Shown here in pieces: positions 1 through 6,699 of a DNA stretch of 6,708 nucleotides. Every line of letters begins with the position of its first letter. The stretch's first letter is position 1. A program made the position numbers and the translations under genes. Source of the stretch: Bryobacteraceae bacterium (GTDB lineage: Bacteria > Acidobacteriota > Terriglobia > Bryobacterales > Bryobacteraceae); the NCBI GenBank assembly GCA_025350445.1, contig JANXXV010000432.1:1-6708 (forward strand), given 5' to 3'. Under the pieces are notes generated by a model that did no database searches, was not told the DNA's origin, and saw nothing but the letters and a program-made list of their open reading frames with translations.

Positions 1-100
1 CGCCGCCCGGTATTAGCTCCCGATCGACGCCGGTTAACGCAGATTTTGCGCGGAACCGCGGTATTCGATCTGTCCAGCTATTTCTTGGACACCACACTAG

Positions 101-605
101 CTGATCAGCTTCATTCTCGTTTGCAAATTCTGGCTCAATCATCATCAGGTTCTGGCGCTGGCGGGCTACGCCAATTACGGGATGATCTCGCTGAATTCGA
201 TTTTCCGATGTTCCAGTCGTTCTTCCCGTTTCCGTCGGCGCCGATGGCAGAGCACCCGGACAATTCCCTGGCGGTCAGCTTCTTCAGCTGCGTACTGGCG
301 TTCAATACGCTGCTATTTATCACCCTGTACGCCTACGTCTTGCGGAACCTGATCAAGCCGGACTTGGTAGCGCCGCAAGACCGGCTTGATCGTTGTCAAA
401 TCCATAGACCGCGCCGGGCTTCTATGCCGTGGGAGCGGCCAGTGCCTGGGTAAACGTGCATGCGGCATTCGCGATCGATCTGCTGACGCCGCTGTTCTTT
501 ATCACGCCGCCACAAGCGCGGGACGCCCAATGTGAATCCGCGGAGGGGCGATCCAACCGCTCAAATCCGCCGCTACCCGCAAAATACCCGGAAGAACGAA
601 ATTGA
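101..605 (+). pseudogene. Frameshifted TMEM175-family (DUF1211) potassium channel remnant
   Basis: TMEM175 proteins are six-helix potassium channels of about 200 residues without the classical selectivity filter. The family pattern is readable here only by changing frame. In the frame starting at 101, a helix ending in KFWLNHHQ is followed by GYANYGMISLNSIF (to 205). From 208 the frame shifts to MFQSFFPFP, then a PDNSLAVSFF...NTLLF helix and RNLIKPDL (to about 390). From 420 a third frame gives FYAVGAASAWVNVHAAFA and LLTPLFFITPP, ending at the stop 603-605. A short stretch VVKSI at 392-406, in yet another frame, also looks family-like, so the second break may be two indels. The first break fits loss of one base at about 205-207, where CTGATG is expected and CGATG is seen. 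The first two helices, with the conserved FSD motif of helix 1, are not recognisable in 1-100, and an in-frame stop lies at 98-100. The frame giving MFQSFF is open from the window edge to the stop at 451-453, so a naive gene call would report a chimeric protein from a TTG near 46. True decay and assembly errors are both possible. Confidence 0.72.
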
Positions 606-1213
606 CGCACCGTTCAGTCAGCGCTAGTCTAAAGAGTGTGGGTGCTGCCGCTATGACTTGTTACTCCCCATCCCGTCATTGCTTGTCGTTCGGCCTGGTC
701 GCGGTCGGGCTGGCCGTATTTTCCGGCTGGGTCGGAATGCAATGGGCGCCGGCATTCATCGCGGCGTTCCTGTTTGTCGTCACCGCCGGCATTTTGGCCG
801 CTCTGGCGCTGCAGCCTCCCATCGAGGTTTATGAGCATCACCTCGCCTTGGGTAAACGCATCATTCCATGGAACGAAATCCTGCGGCTCGACCGCACTTC
901 CTGTATGTCGCCTCTGGTGGTCCACCTGACCCTGACTGGCGACCGCAACGTCACGGTGGTCTATCCGGGCGGCATTGACGGGGGAAAGAGCCTGCTTCGC
1001 CATCTGCGCCGTTGCGCGCGCGAGGCGCTTATCGATGGAATTCCGTACAAGCAGTTCTGGGGCGAGCTGCTTCCCCCGGGCGTTGAGCGCCGCCAGTTGA
1101 CCGCTCCGCGCTACCAGCTTCTCCGTGCCGATGACGAGGCGGAAGTGGAACGCCTCTTCCAGCGCTTGAAAACGGTAGGCCACCTGGACCCCAAAAGCTC
1201 TGACGAGAAGTAA
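602..1213 (+). CDS. Membrane protein with two helices and a bacterial PH-like domain
   Basis: The product is a 203-residue protein of unknown function. Two hydrophobic segments lie at about residues 28-46 and 49-70. A soluble part follows, whose first half (about 73-140) reads like a bacterial PH domain: an IEVYEHHLALGKR strand pair, then the IIPWNEI motif typical of the 'r.IpW.eI' turn in these domains, then strands ending in a helix near 128-140. Two helices followed by a PH-like domain is a common architecture in bacteria; such proteins sit in the inner membrane with the domain in the cytoplasm. The exact role is not known. The TTG at 602 has a good GGAAG at 590-594 with 7 nt spacing. The ATG at 653 (residue 18) has only a weak GTGGG upstream but would give a tidier N-terminus just before helix 1, so the true start is open. 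The start overlaps the last bases of the TMEM175 remnant, and the stop is 3 nt before the next gene. PH assignment is by pattern only. Confidence 0.75.
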   Translation: MTHRSVSASLKSVGAAAMTCYSPSRHCLSFGLVAVGLAVFSGWVGMQWAPAFIAAFLFVVTAGILAALALQPPIEVYEHHLALGKRIIPWNEILRLDRTSCMSPLVVHLTLTGDRNVTVVYPGGIDGGKSLLRHLRRCAREALIDGIPYKQFWGELLPPGVERRQLTAPRYQLLRADDEAEVERLFQRLKTVGHLDPKSSDEK

Positions 1214-1216
1214 TTC

Positions 1217-1819
1217 TTGCATTCTTCGAAACGGTCGGGCAAAGCACTTGCGCTGCTGGTGTTTGCCGTTATTCTGGCTGCGGCAACCCACTCGATTTGG
1301 TTCCGCTGGATGGGCGGGTACCTGGTAAAAACCGATCCGCCGGCGAAGGCGGACGCGGTTCTGGTGCTGGCGGGCGACCTGAATGGCGACCGGGTTGCGA
1401 AGGGGGCTGAACTGGTGAAGCAGGGTTATGCTCCGGTGGTTCTGGTGAGTGGCCCGATGCCGATCTACGGCGTGAATGAAGCAACGCTCGCCATTGACTA
1501 CGCGGTCAGCCGCGGGTATCCCAGAGAGATCTTTGTGCCGCTGGTTTCCAGTTCGTTCTCCACCCGCGATGAGGCCAATTTCGCGGGCCCGGAACTTCGC
1601 AATCGAGGCGTGCACCGGGTGTTGATCGTCACCAGTAATTTCCACACGCGACGCGCCGGTAAACTGTTTCGGAGCAGACTGGGCGCCGAAATCGACCTGC
1701 GGATGATTGGCGCCCGGCATCCCAACTTCACTCCCGAAGGTTGGTGGAAAGACCGCGAAGGCCGGAAGATTTTTTTCTTTGAGTGGTCGAAGACAATCTC
1801 CACCCTGTTCGGTCTATAA
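1217..1819 (+). CDS. Membrane-anchored DUF218 (YdcF/SanA/ElyC-like) protein
   Basis: This is a 200-residue protein of the DUF218 superfamily, whose members include YdcF, SanA and ElyC. Those with known phenotypes affect envelope integrity or peptidoglycan precursor metabolism, but the biochemical reaction is mostly unsettled. One N-terminal helix (about residues 10-29) after a basic KRSGK start suggests an inner-membrane anchor with the domain outside the cytoplasm. The domain shows the family landmarks in order: ADAVLVLAGD (45-54) with R59, a VLVSGP strand (75-80), SSFSTRDEA (112-120) matching the 'T..EA' helix start, and VLIVTSNFHTRRA (135-147) with H143 and R145/R146 matching the family 'H..RA' motif. 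The first usable start is TTG at 1217, preceded by GAGAAG at 1205-1210 with 6 nt spacing. The first ATG, at 1310, would remove the helix, so TTG is preferred. It lies 3 nt after the PH-like gene and 3 nt before the ABC exporter, so it is probably translationally coupled to both. Confidence 0.88.
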   Translation: MHSSKRSGKALALLVFAVILAAATHSIWFRWMGGYLVKTDPPAKADAVLVLAGDLNGDRVAKGAELVKQGYAPVVLVSGPMPIYGVNEATLAIDYAVSRGYPREIFVPLVSSSFSTRDEANFAGPELRNRGVHRVLIVTSNFHTRRAGKLFRSRLGAEIDLRMIGARHPNFTPEGWWKDREGRKIFFFEWSKTISTLFGL

Positions 1820-1822
1820 AGC

Positions 1823-3562
1823 ATGCGCCGCAGCTTCCAAAAGCTTTCTCCGTACTTGTGGCGCTACCGCCGCGGCCTTTTTCTGGGCATGGGCGCGCTG
1901 ATCGTCAAGGACATCGCGGCCGCAATCCAACCGCTGATTCTTGGCGCGGGAATCGATTCGCTCACGCGCGGCTTCGCAATCTCGAAAGTATTGTGGCTAT
2001 CGGTCTTGCTGGTGGGGTTGTCGGCGTTCAAAGGCTTGTTTCAATATTGGATGCGCGTCATCCTCATCGGCATGTCGCGCGACATTGAATATGACCTGCG
2101 CAACAGCCTGTTCGAACACCTGGTGACGCTATCTTCGGACTTCTATTCGCGGTACCGCACCGGAGACATCATGGCGCGGGCCACAAACGATCTTGGCGCC
2201 GTGCGGATGATGCTGGGGCCGGGTCTGATGTATTGGACCGAGACGATGTTGACCTTCATTCTGGCCGCCGGCGTGATGGCCTGGGTGGATTGGCGCTTGA
2301 CGTTAGTTGCGTTGATCCCAGCGCCCGTGGTCAGTCTGGTGGTGGTGTTGTTTGGCCGGATGATCCACACGCGGTTTGAGAAGATTCAGGGCATGTTCTC
2401 AGATATCAGCAGCCGTGTGCAGGAGAATCTGGCGGGCGTCCGGGTGGTCCGCGCCTACGTGCAGGAAGACGCGGAACTCAAGAACTTCGACCGGCTGAAT
2501 GAAGAGTACGTGAGGCGTAACATCAGCCTGGCGCGCGCCTCCGGCATGTTCATGCCGCTGCTTCAGGCCTTGATCGGGGTGGCGTTCCTGATCGTGCTAT
2601 GGGCCGGAGGCAGCCGTCTGCTGGCGCACAAGCTCTCGCTGGGCAACTTCGTGATGTTCAACGTCTACATGGGAATGCTTGTCTGGCCGATGATTGCACT
2701 GGGCTGGGTGGTCAATTTGATGCAGCGCGGCAATGCCTCGCTGGCTCGCATTTACGAGATGATCGAGGAGCGCCCGGCGATTGCCGCGCCGGCGAACCCA
2801 AAAACGCTGGAGCATGTGCGCGGTGAGATCGAACTGCGCGGCGTGAGAATGCAATACGCTGGAACTGCGGCACTGGATAACGTGTCGCTGCGGATTCCCG
2901 CAGGGTCCACGATCGCCATCGTCGGGCACACCGGTAGCGGCAAGACCACGCTGGTGCACCTGATACCGCGTATGATGGACGCCACCGAGGGCACTGTTTT
3001 AGTGGACGGGAGCGATGTTCGCGACTATTCCCCCGGCGAGCTTCGCAGCCACATTGGCTTTGTGCCACAGGAAACATTTCTGTTTAGCGCGTCGCTGGCC
3101 GATAACATCGCCTTTGGAGTGAAGGCCGCGACGAAAGACGAGATTGAGGCGGCGGCGGCGCTGGCCGGGCTATCGTCTGACATCGCGGGCTTTCCGGAAG
3201 GCTTTGAGACGATGGTGGGCGAACGCGGAATTACCTTGTCGGGCGGGCAAAAGCAGCGCACCGCCATTGCCCGCGCGGTGCTGCGCAATCCCAGGATTTT
3301 GATTCTCGACGACGCGCTTTCGAGCGTCGACACGATGACCGAAGAGCGGATACTGACCGGGTTGCAAGAGATGATGCACGGACGGACCACGATCCTGATC
3401 TCGCACCGGGTTTCCACGGTCCGCCATGCCGACCGAATCTATGTTCTGGAGCACGGCGCGATTGTGGAGCAGGGAAACCATTCCGAGCTTATTGGCAAAG
3501 GCGGGTACTACGCCGGACTCTATCAGAAACAGCTTCTGGAAGAAGAATTGGAAGCCATTTAG
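1823..3562 (+). CDS. ABC exporter half-transporter (fused membrane and ATPase domains), MdlA/BmrC-like
   Basis: The 579-residue protein is a standard-length ABC exporter half: a six-helix membrane domain (about residues 15-310) joined to an ATPase domain (about 330-570). ATP-site elements are all visible: A-loop Y345, Walker A GHTGSGKTT (368-376), Q-loop Q416, the VGERG loop followed by signature LSGGQKQR (472-479), Walker B ILILDD ending D496, D-loop SSVD, and switch H528. The residue after the Walker B Asp, normally the catalytic Glu, is D497. That is typical of one half of heterodimeric exporters such as MdlA/MdlB or BmrC/BmrD, which pump drugs or lipid-like compounds. Here no second half lies next to it, so it either works as a homodimer or pairs with a product encoded elsewhere. 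The ATG is 3 nt after the DUF218 stop and lacks a clear Shine-Dalgarno, so reinitiation after the upstream gene is likely. The substrate cannot be told from sequence. Confidence 0.95.
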   Translation: MRRSFQKLSPYLWRYRRGLFLGMGALIVKDIAAAIQPLILGAGIDSLTRGFAISKVLWLSVLLVGLSAFKGLFQYWMRVILIGMSRDIEYDLRNSLFEHLVTLSSDFYSRYRTGDIMARATNDLGAVRMMLGPGLMYWTETMLTFILAAGVMAWVDWRLTLVALIPAPVVSLVVVLFGRMIHTRFEKIQGMFSDISSRVQENLAGVRVVRAYVQEDAELKNFDRLNEEYVRRNISLARASGMFMPLLQALIGVAFLIVLWAGGSRLLAHKLSLGNFVMFNVYMGMLVWPMIALGWVVNLMQRGNASLARIYEMIEERPAIAAPANPKTLEHVRGEIELRGVRMQYAGTAALDNVSLRIPAGSTIAIVGHTGSGKTTLVHLIPRMMDATEGTVLVDGSDVRDYSPGELRSHIGFVPQETFLFSASLADNIAFGVKAATKDEIEAAAALAGLSSDIAGFPEGFETMVGERGITLSGGQKQRTAIARAVLRNPRILILDDALSSVDTMTEERILTGLQEMMHGRTTILISHRVSTVRHADRIYVLEHGAIVEQGNHSELIGKGGYYAGLYQKQLLEEELEAI

Positions 3563-3581
3563 GATATCATCGAAGGCGACA

Positions 3582-3586
3582 AGGAG
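3582..3586 (+). promoter_or_regulatory. Ribosome binding site of the isomerase-like gene
   Basis: The sequence AGGAG lies 5 nt before the ATG at 3592. It is the clearest Shine-Dalgarno among the plus-strand genes and fixes the start that includes the whole Tat signal. Confidence 0.7.
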
Positions 3587-3591
3587 TTTTC

Positions 3592-4434
3592 ATGGAAATC
3601 AGAACAACCCGCCGCCGGTTGATTGGCGGAGCGGCCGCCGCGATGGCTGCACTCAGAACCGCATCCGCCGCGACTACTCCCGCGACACACTCGGAAGACT
3701 TGAAACTGGGTGTAGCTTCTTACTCCTTCCGCAAGCTTTCGCGCGCGGACGCCATCAAAGGGATGAAGGCGCTGAAGGTACAGTACATCAACGTCAAAGA
3801 CTTTCACCTGGCGCTGAAGTCGACACCGGAAGAGATCGCCGCCGCACGGAAGGAGTTCGACGACGCCGGAATTAAGATTCTGGGTATCGGCAATGTTTCT
3901 TTCGCGAAGAACGACGACGCGGAGATGAAGCGCAACTTCGAATACGCCAAGCAACTGGGCGCGCCGCTAATCGTGATGGCGCCCACCATGGAAACCCTCC
4001 CGTCCATTGAAAAACTGGTGAAGGAATACAACATCAAAGCGGCGATTCACAATCATGGACCCGAGGACAAGCACTTCCCTTCCCCGGAAAGCGTGCTGGC
4101 GGCGGTGAAGAACATGGACCCGCGGATGGGGTTGTGCATGGACATCGGGCACTCGGTTCGCGCGGGATCCGACATTATCGCGGCGGCGAAAGAGGCTGGG
4201 CCGCGGCTGCATGATATGCACACGAAGGACTTGCAGGATTTGGCGAATAAGGACAGCCAAGTAGCGGTGGGCGAGGGCGTTATTCCCATTGTGGCGCTGT
4301 TCAAGCAACTGAAGAAGATGGGTTACAAGGGCGGGGTGATGTTGGAGTACGAAGTGGAAGCGGACAATCCTCTGCCTGGAATGCAGAAAAGTTTTGCTTA
4401 TATGCGGGGCGTGTTGGACGGGCTGAAGGGTTAG
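3592..4434 (+). CDS. Tat-exported sugar phosphate isomerase/epimerase-like TIM barrel
   Basis: The 280-residue protein belongs to the xylose isomerase-like TIM-barrel (AP endonuclease 2) superfamily, in which isomerases and epimerases bind a divalent metal in the barrel mouth. An N-terminal Tat signal is visible: TRRRLIG at 6-12, a short hydrophobic Ala-rich stretch, and a likely cleavage after A26 (ASA-A). Candidate metal and catalytic residues of the family are in place: the HNHG motif (H153-H155), MDIGH with D184 and H187, HDMHTKD with D208 and H210, and E252 near the C-terminus; E or D on the earlier strands is less clear. The export signal places it in the periplasm, where it may process free sugars or sugar acids rather than phosphorylated ones. 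The exact substrate is unknown and 'sugar phosphate isomerase' is only the usual family name. AGGAG at 3582-3586 sits 5 nt before the ATG. It follows the ABC gene by 29 nt and may share its transcript, but the two need not be functionally linked. Confidence 0.92.
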   Translation: MEIRTTRRRLIGGAAAAMAALRTASAATTPATHSEDLKLGVASYSFRKLSRADAIKGMKALKVQYINVKDFHLALKSTPEEIAAARKEFDDAGIKILGIGNVSFAKNDDAEMKRNFEYAKQLGAPLIVMAPTMETLPSIEKLVKEYNIKAAIHNHGPEDKHFPSPESVLAAVKNMDPRMGLCMDIGHSVRAGSDIIAAAKEAGPRLHDMHTKDLQDLANKDSQVAVGEGVIPIVALFKQLKKMGYKGGVMLEYEVEADNPLPGMQKSFAYMRGVLDGLKG

Positions 4435-4438
4435 ACGT

Positions 4439-4469
4439 AAAAAGGGCGCAGGCTATAACCCCTGCGCCC
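4439..4469 (-). terminator. Intrinsic terminator of pnp, placed between convergent genes
   Basis: A perfect 9-bp stem is formed by GGGCGCAGG (4444-4452) and CCTGCGCCC (4461-4469) around an 8-nt loop. Read on the minus strand, the stem is followed directly by five T (4443-4439), as expected of a Rho-independent terminator 14 nt after the pnp stop. Read on the plus strand, the hairpin follows the isomerase gene by 9 nt but no T-tract follows, so it may act only weakly, or as a 3' end stabiliser, for that transcript. Confidence 0.85.
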
Positions 4470-4483
4470 CATTCGTTGCCTGT

Positions 4484-6598
4484 TTAGCTGACGGGCTGTT
4501 CTTCTTTCTTCAACTTCTCGCGCTGTTCCTTCAGGATTGCCTTGCGGCTCAGCTTGATCTTGTTGCCTTCCAGCGCCAGCACCTTCACCATAATCTGGTC
4601 GCCTTCCTTCAGTTCGTCGCGCACTTCCTTCACGCGGCTTTCTGAAATTTCGCTGATGTGCAGCAGGCCGTCTGTACCGGGGAAGATTTCGACGAATGCA
4701 CCGAAATCAACCAGCCGGACCACTTTACCGAGATAGGTTTTGCCGACTTCGGCCACTGCGGCGATGTCGGTAACCATCTGAATCGCACGGGCCGCGGACT
4801 CGCCGTCGGTGGCATAAATGTTCACCGTACCGTCGTCGTCCACATCGATCTTGACTCCGGTCTGTTCCACAATGCCGCGGATCACCTTGCCGCCCGGTCC
4901 GATCAGTTCACGAATCTTATCGGTGGGAATGGTGAGGGTGAAGATACGCGGTGCGTACTGCGAAAGCGTCTTGCGCGGTTCCGGCATCACCGCGACCATC
5001 TTTTCCAGAATGAAGAGGCGGGCCTTGCGGGCCTGCTCCAGCGCTTCCTTCATGATGGCGGTTGTGACGTTTGGAATCTTGATGTCCATCTGGAGAGCAG
5101 TGATGCCCTCCTTGGTTCCGGCGACTTTGAAGTCCATATCGCCGTAGTGATCTTCAGCGCCTGCAATGTCTGTCAGAATGGCGTACGCATCGCCTTCCAT
5201 TACCAGACCCATGGCGATGCCAGCCACGGGAGCCGAGATGGGCACACCGGCGTCCATCAAGGAAAGCGTCGCGCCGCAGACCGAAGCCATTGAGCTGGAA
5301 CCGTTCGATTCCAGAATGTCGCTGACTACGCGGAGCGTGTAGGGGAACGCCTTTTCATCGGGGATGACAGCGGACAAAGCGCGTTCGGCCAAAGCACCGT
5401 GACCGATTTCGCGGCGTCCGGCTCCACGCATGAAGCCGACTTCACCCACGCTGAACGGCGGAAAATTGTAGTGCAGCATGAAGCGCTTGTTGGATTCGGA
5501 AGAGTCGAGCAGTTCGATGCGCTGCGCATCGTCCTTGGTGCCGAGGGTGGCGGTGACCAATGCTTGCGTCTCTCCGCGAGTGAAGAGAGCCGAACCGTGG
5601 GTACGCGGCAGAATGGCGACTTCGCTGGTGATATCGCGGATTTCGTCGAACGCGCGGCCATCGGGACGGCGGCGGGCCTTCAACATTTCGTCGCGGAAAA
5701 CCCGCTCTTTCAGAATGTCGAAAACCTTTTTGGCCTCATCGATCTTTTCAACTTCAAGGCCTTCGAGCGACTTCTTTTTGAGTTCAGAGATGCGGTGATA
5801 GCTGTCTATCTTGGAATACTTTCCGGTATTCATCGCGTCGGTCAGATCCACGCGGTGGGCGGCTGAGATCTTGGTGAGCAACTCTTCATTGATCGCAGGC
5901 GAGTGGAATACGCGCTTTGTCTTGCCGGTGAGTTTTACCAGCTCCTCAATGCCCGCGATGACCTTGCGGCAGCAATCGTGGCCAAATTCGATAGCCTTCA
6001 AAACGTCTTCTTCCGAAACCCCGCTGGCGCCCGCTTCCACCATCACGATGCCGTGGGCAGTACCGGAAACAACGATGTTTAGCTTGGAGGCTTTGGTTTC
6101 TACGTAGGTAGGATTGGCGATTAGCTTGCCGTCTACCATGCCAACGCGAACGGCGCCGAGCACGTGATGGAACGGAATTTCAGAGATGGCCAGGGCGGCT
6201 GAGGCGCCAACCATGGCCAGGGTGGACGGATCTCTATCGGGGTCAGCGGAGAGAACCATGCCGATCACTTGCGTTTCGCAGGAAAAGCCATCGGGAAACA
6301 GCGGGCGGATGGGACGATCAATCATGCGGCTGGTCAGAATTTCTTTTTCCGACGGCCGGCCTTCGCGCTTGATAAAGCCGCCGGGGAATCGCCCGGCGGA
6401 GTAAGTGTATTCACGGTAATCGACCGTGAGGGGAAAGAAGCTCGCATTGGGCTTCGGATCTTCATTGGCACAGGCGGAGACGAGAACAACGGACTCGCCG
6501 GAGCTGACGACGACCGCGCCGTTAGCCTGTTTCGCCATTTTGCCTGTTTCTAAAGTGATCTTTCGACCGTGCAGGTCGATTTCGATGGTGTGAACCAT
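4484..6598 (-). CDS. pnp: Polyribonucleotide nucleotidyltransferase (polynucleotide phosphorylase, PNPase)
   Basis: PNPase degrades RNA from the 3' end using phosphate, releasing nucleoside diphosphates, and can also add 3' tails. It forms a cytoplasmic trimer and in many bacteria joins the RNA degradosome. The 704-residue length is normal for a complete protein. Domains in order are: first RNase PH core (about 10-145) with the channel loop FIKREGRPSE; an all-helical linker (about 150-235); second RNase PH core (about 320-550) with RNA/phosphate contacts GRREIGHG (R395, R396) and NGSSSMASV (S434-S436); and catalytic AEDHYGDMDFKVAG with D483, D489 and K491, matching E. coli D486, D492 and K494. 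A KH domain with GPGG at 567-570 and an S1 domain (about 620-687, VDFGAFVEI and GLLHISEIS) follow, then a short charged tail. GGAGG at 6613-6609 precedes the ATG by 10 nt. In many bacteria rpsO lies directly upstream, which would be beyond the window edge. Confidence 0.99.
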   Translation of the reverse strand: MVHTIEIDLHGRKITLETGKMAKQANGAVVVSSGESVVLVSACANEDPKPNASFFPLTVDYREYTYSAGRFPGGFIKREGRPSEKEILTSRMIDRPIRPLFPDGFSCETQVIGMVLSADPDRDPSTLAMVGASAALAISEIPFHHVLGAVRVGMVDGKLIANPTYVETKASKLNIVVSGTAHGIVMVEAGASGVSEEDVLKAIEFGHDCCRKVIAGIEELVKLTGKTKRVFHSPAINEELLTKISAAHRVDLTDAMNTGKYSKIDSYHRISELKKKSLEGLEVEKIDEAKKVFDILKERVFRDEMLKARRRPDGRAFDEIRDITSEVAILPRTHGSALFTRGETQALVTATLGTKDDAQRIELLDSSESNKRFMLHYNFPPFSVGEVGFMRGAGRREIGHGALAERALSAVIPDEKAFPYTLRVVSDILESNGSSSMASVCGATLSLMDAGVPISAPVAGIAMGLVMEGDAYAILTDIAGAEDHYGDMDFKVAGTKEGITALQMDIKIPNVTTAIMKEALEQARKARLFILEKMVAVMPEPRKTLSQYAPRIFTLTIPTDKIRELIGPGGKVIRGIVEQTGVKIDVDDDGTVNIYATDGESAARAIQMVTDIAAVAEVGKTYLGKVVRLVDFGAFVEIFPGTDGLLHISEISESRVKEVRDELKEGDQIMVKVLALEGNKIKLSRKAILKEQREKLKKEEQPVS

Positions 6599-6607
6599 AT
6601 GGGAATA

Positions 6608-6651
6608 TCCTCCAATCGCAGCCGGATTGCGGCTGCATCGGATTAAGAGGA
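6608..6651 (-). promoter_or_regulatory. pnp leader stem-loop that can sequester the Shine-Dalgarno
   Basis: In the pnp mRNA leader (minus strand) an inner hairpin has a perfect 7-bp stem, GCAGCCG with CGGCTGC (6636-6630 with 6624-6618), and a 5-nt loop. Directly outside it, the bases 6651-6641 (UCCUCUUAAUC) can pair with 6617-6608 (GAUUGGAGGA): four pairs, one G-U pair with a bulged U, then five pairs, with an unpaired CGAU on the upstream side. All of GGAGG (6613-6609) is inside this outer stem. The pairing is read directly from sequence. A role in controlling pnp translation or mRNA decay is inference. Confidence 0.6.
6609..6613 (-). promoter_or_regulatory. Ribosome binding site of pnp
   Basis: GGAGG on the minus strand, 10 nt before the ATG at 6598-6596. 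It is a strong match to the anti-Shine-Dalgarno and decides the start codon. It is also the 3' arm of the leader stem described at 6608-6651. Confidence 0.85.
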
Positions 6652-6676
6652 GACTGGGAGTAAATCGTGGAGGATG

Positions 6677-6699
6677 GGCCGCTCCACCGGGGAGCGGTT
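6677..6699 (-). promoter_or_regulatory. Upstream hairpin in the pnp leader or intergenic region
   Basis: CCGCTCC (6679-6685) and GGAGCGG (6691-6697) form a perfect 7-bp stem with a 5-nt loop, extendable by two G-T wobbles on one strand. No T-tract follows on the minus strand, so a simple intrinsic terminator of an upstream gene is not supported. It could be part of the pnp leader, an RNase cleavage site, or the processed 3' end of an upstream gene outside the window. No convincing promoter was seen in 6614-6708. Confidence 0.45.

Noticed and set aside
46..453. Open frame of 135 codons from a TTG, as an intact novel gene
   Set aside because: Only its middle (about 208-390) matches a family. 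The flanking TMEM175 segments continue in other frames, and its C-terminal end is out-of-frame sequence rich in Arg and Pro. It is treated as part of a broken gene.
629..1720. 363-codon open frame on the minus strand
   Set aside because: It lies opposite two well-supported plus-strand genes, its composition is rich in Arg, Gln and His with no domain, and it reflects GC-rich third positions of the real genes.
2597..3481. Several minus-strand open frames of 75-130 codons
   Set aside because: All lie opposite the conserved ABC ATPase domain and show no motif, helix pattern or ribosome site.
4658..5293. 211-codon plus-strand open frame inside pnp
   Set aside because: It is antisense to the PNPase catalytic, KH and S1 regions, its composition looks like reverse-strand reading, and no ribosome site was found.
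5399..5866. 155-codon plus-strand open frame inside pnp
   Set aside because: It is antisense to conserved PNPase sequence with no family resemblance.
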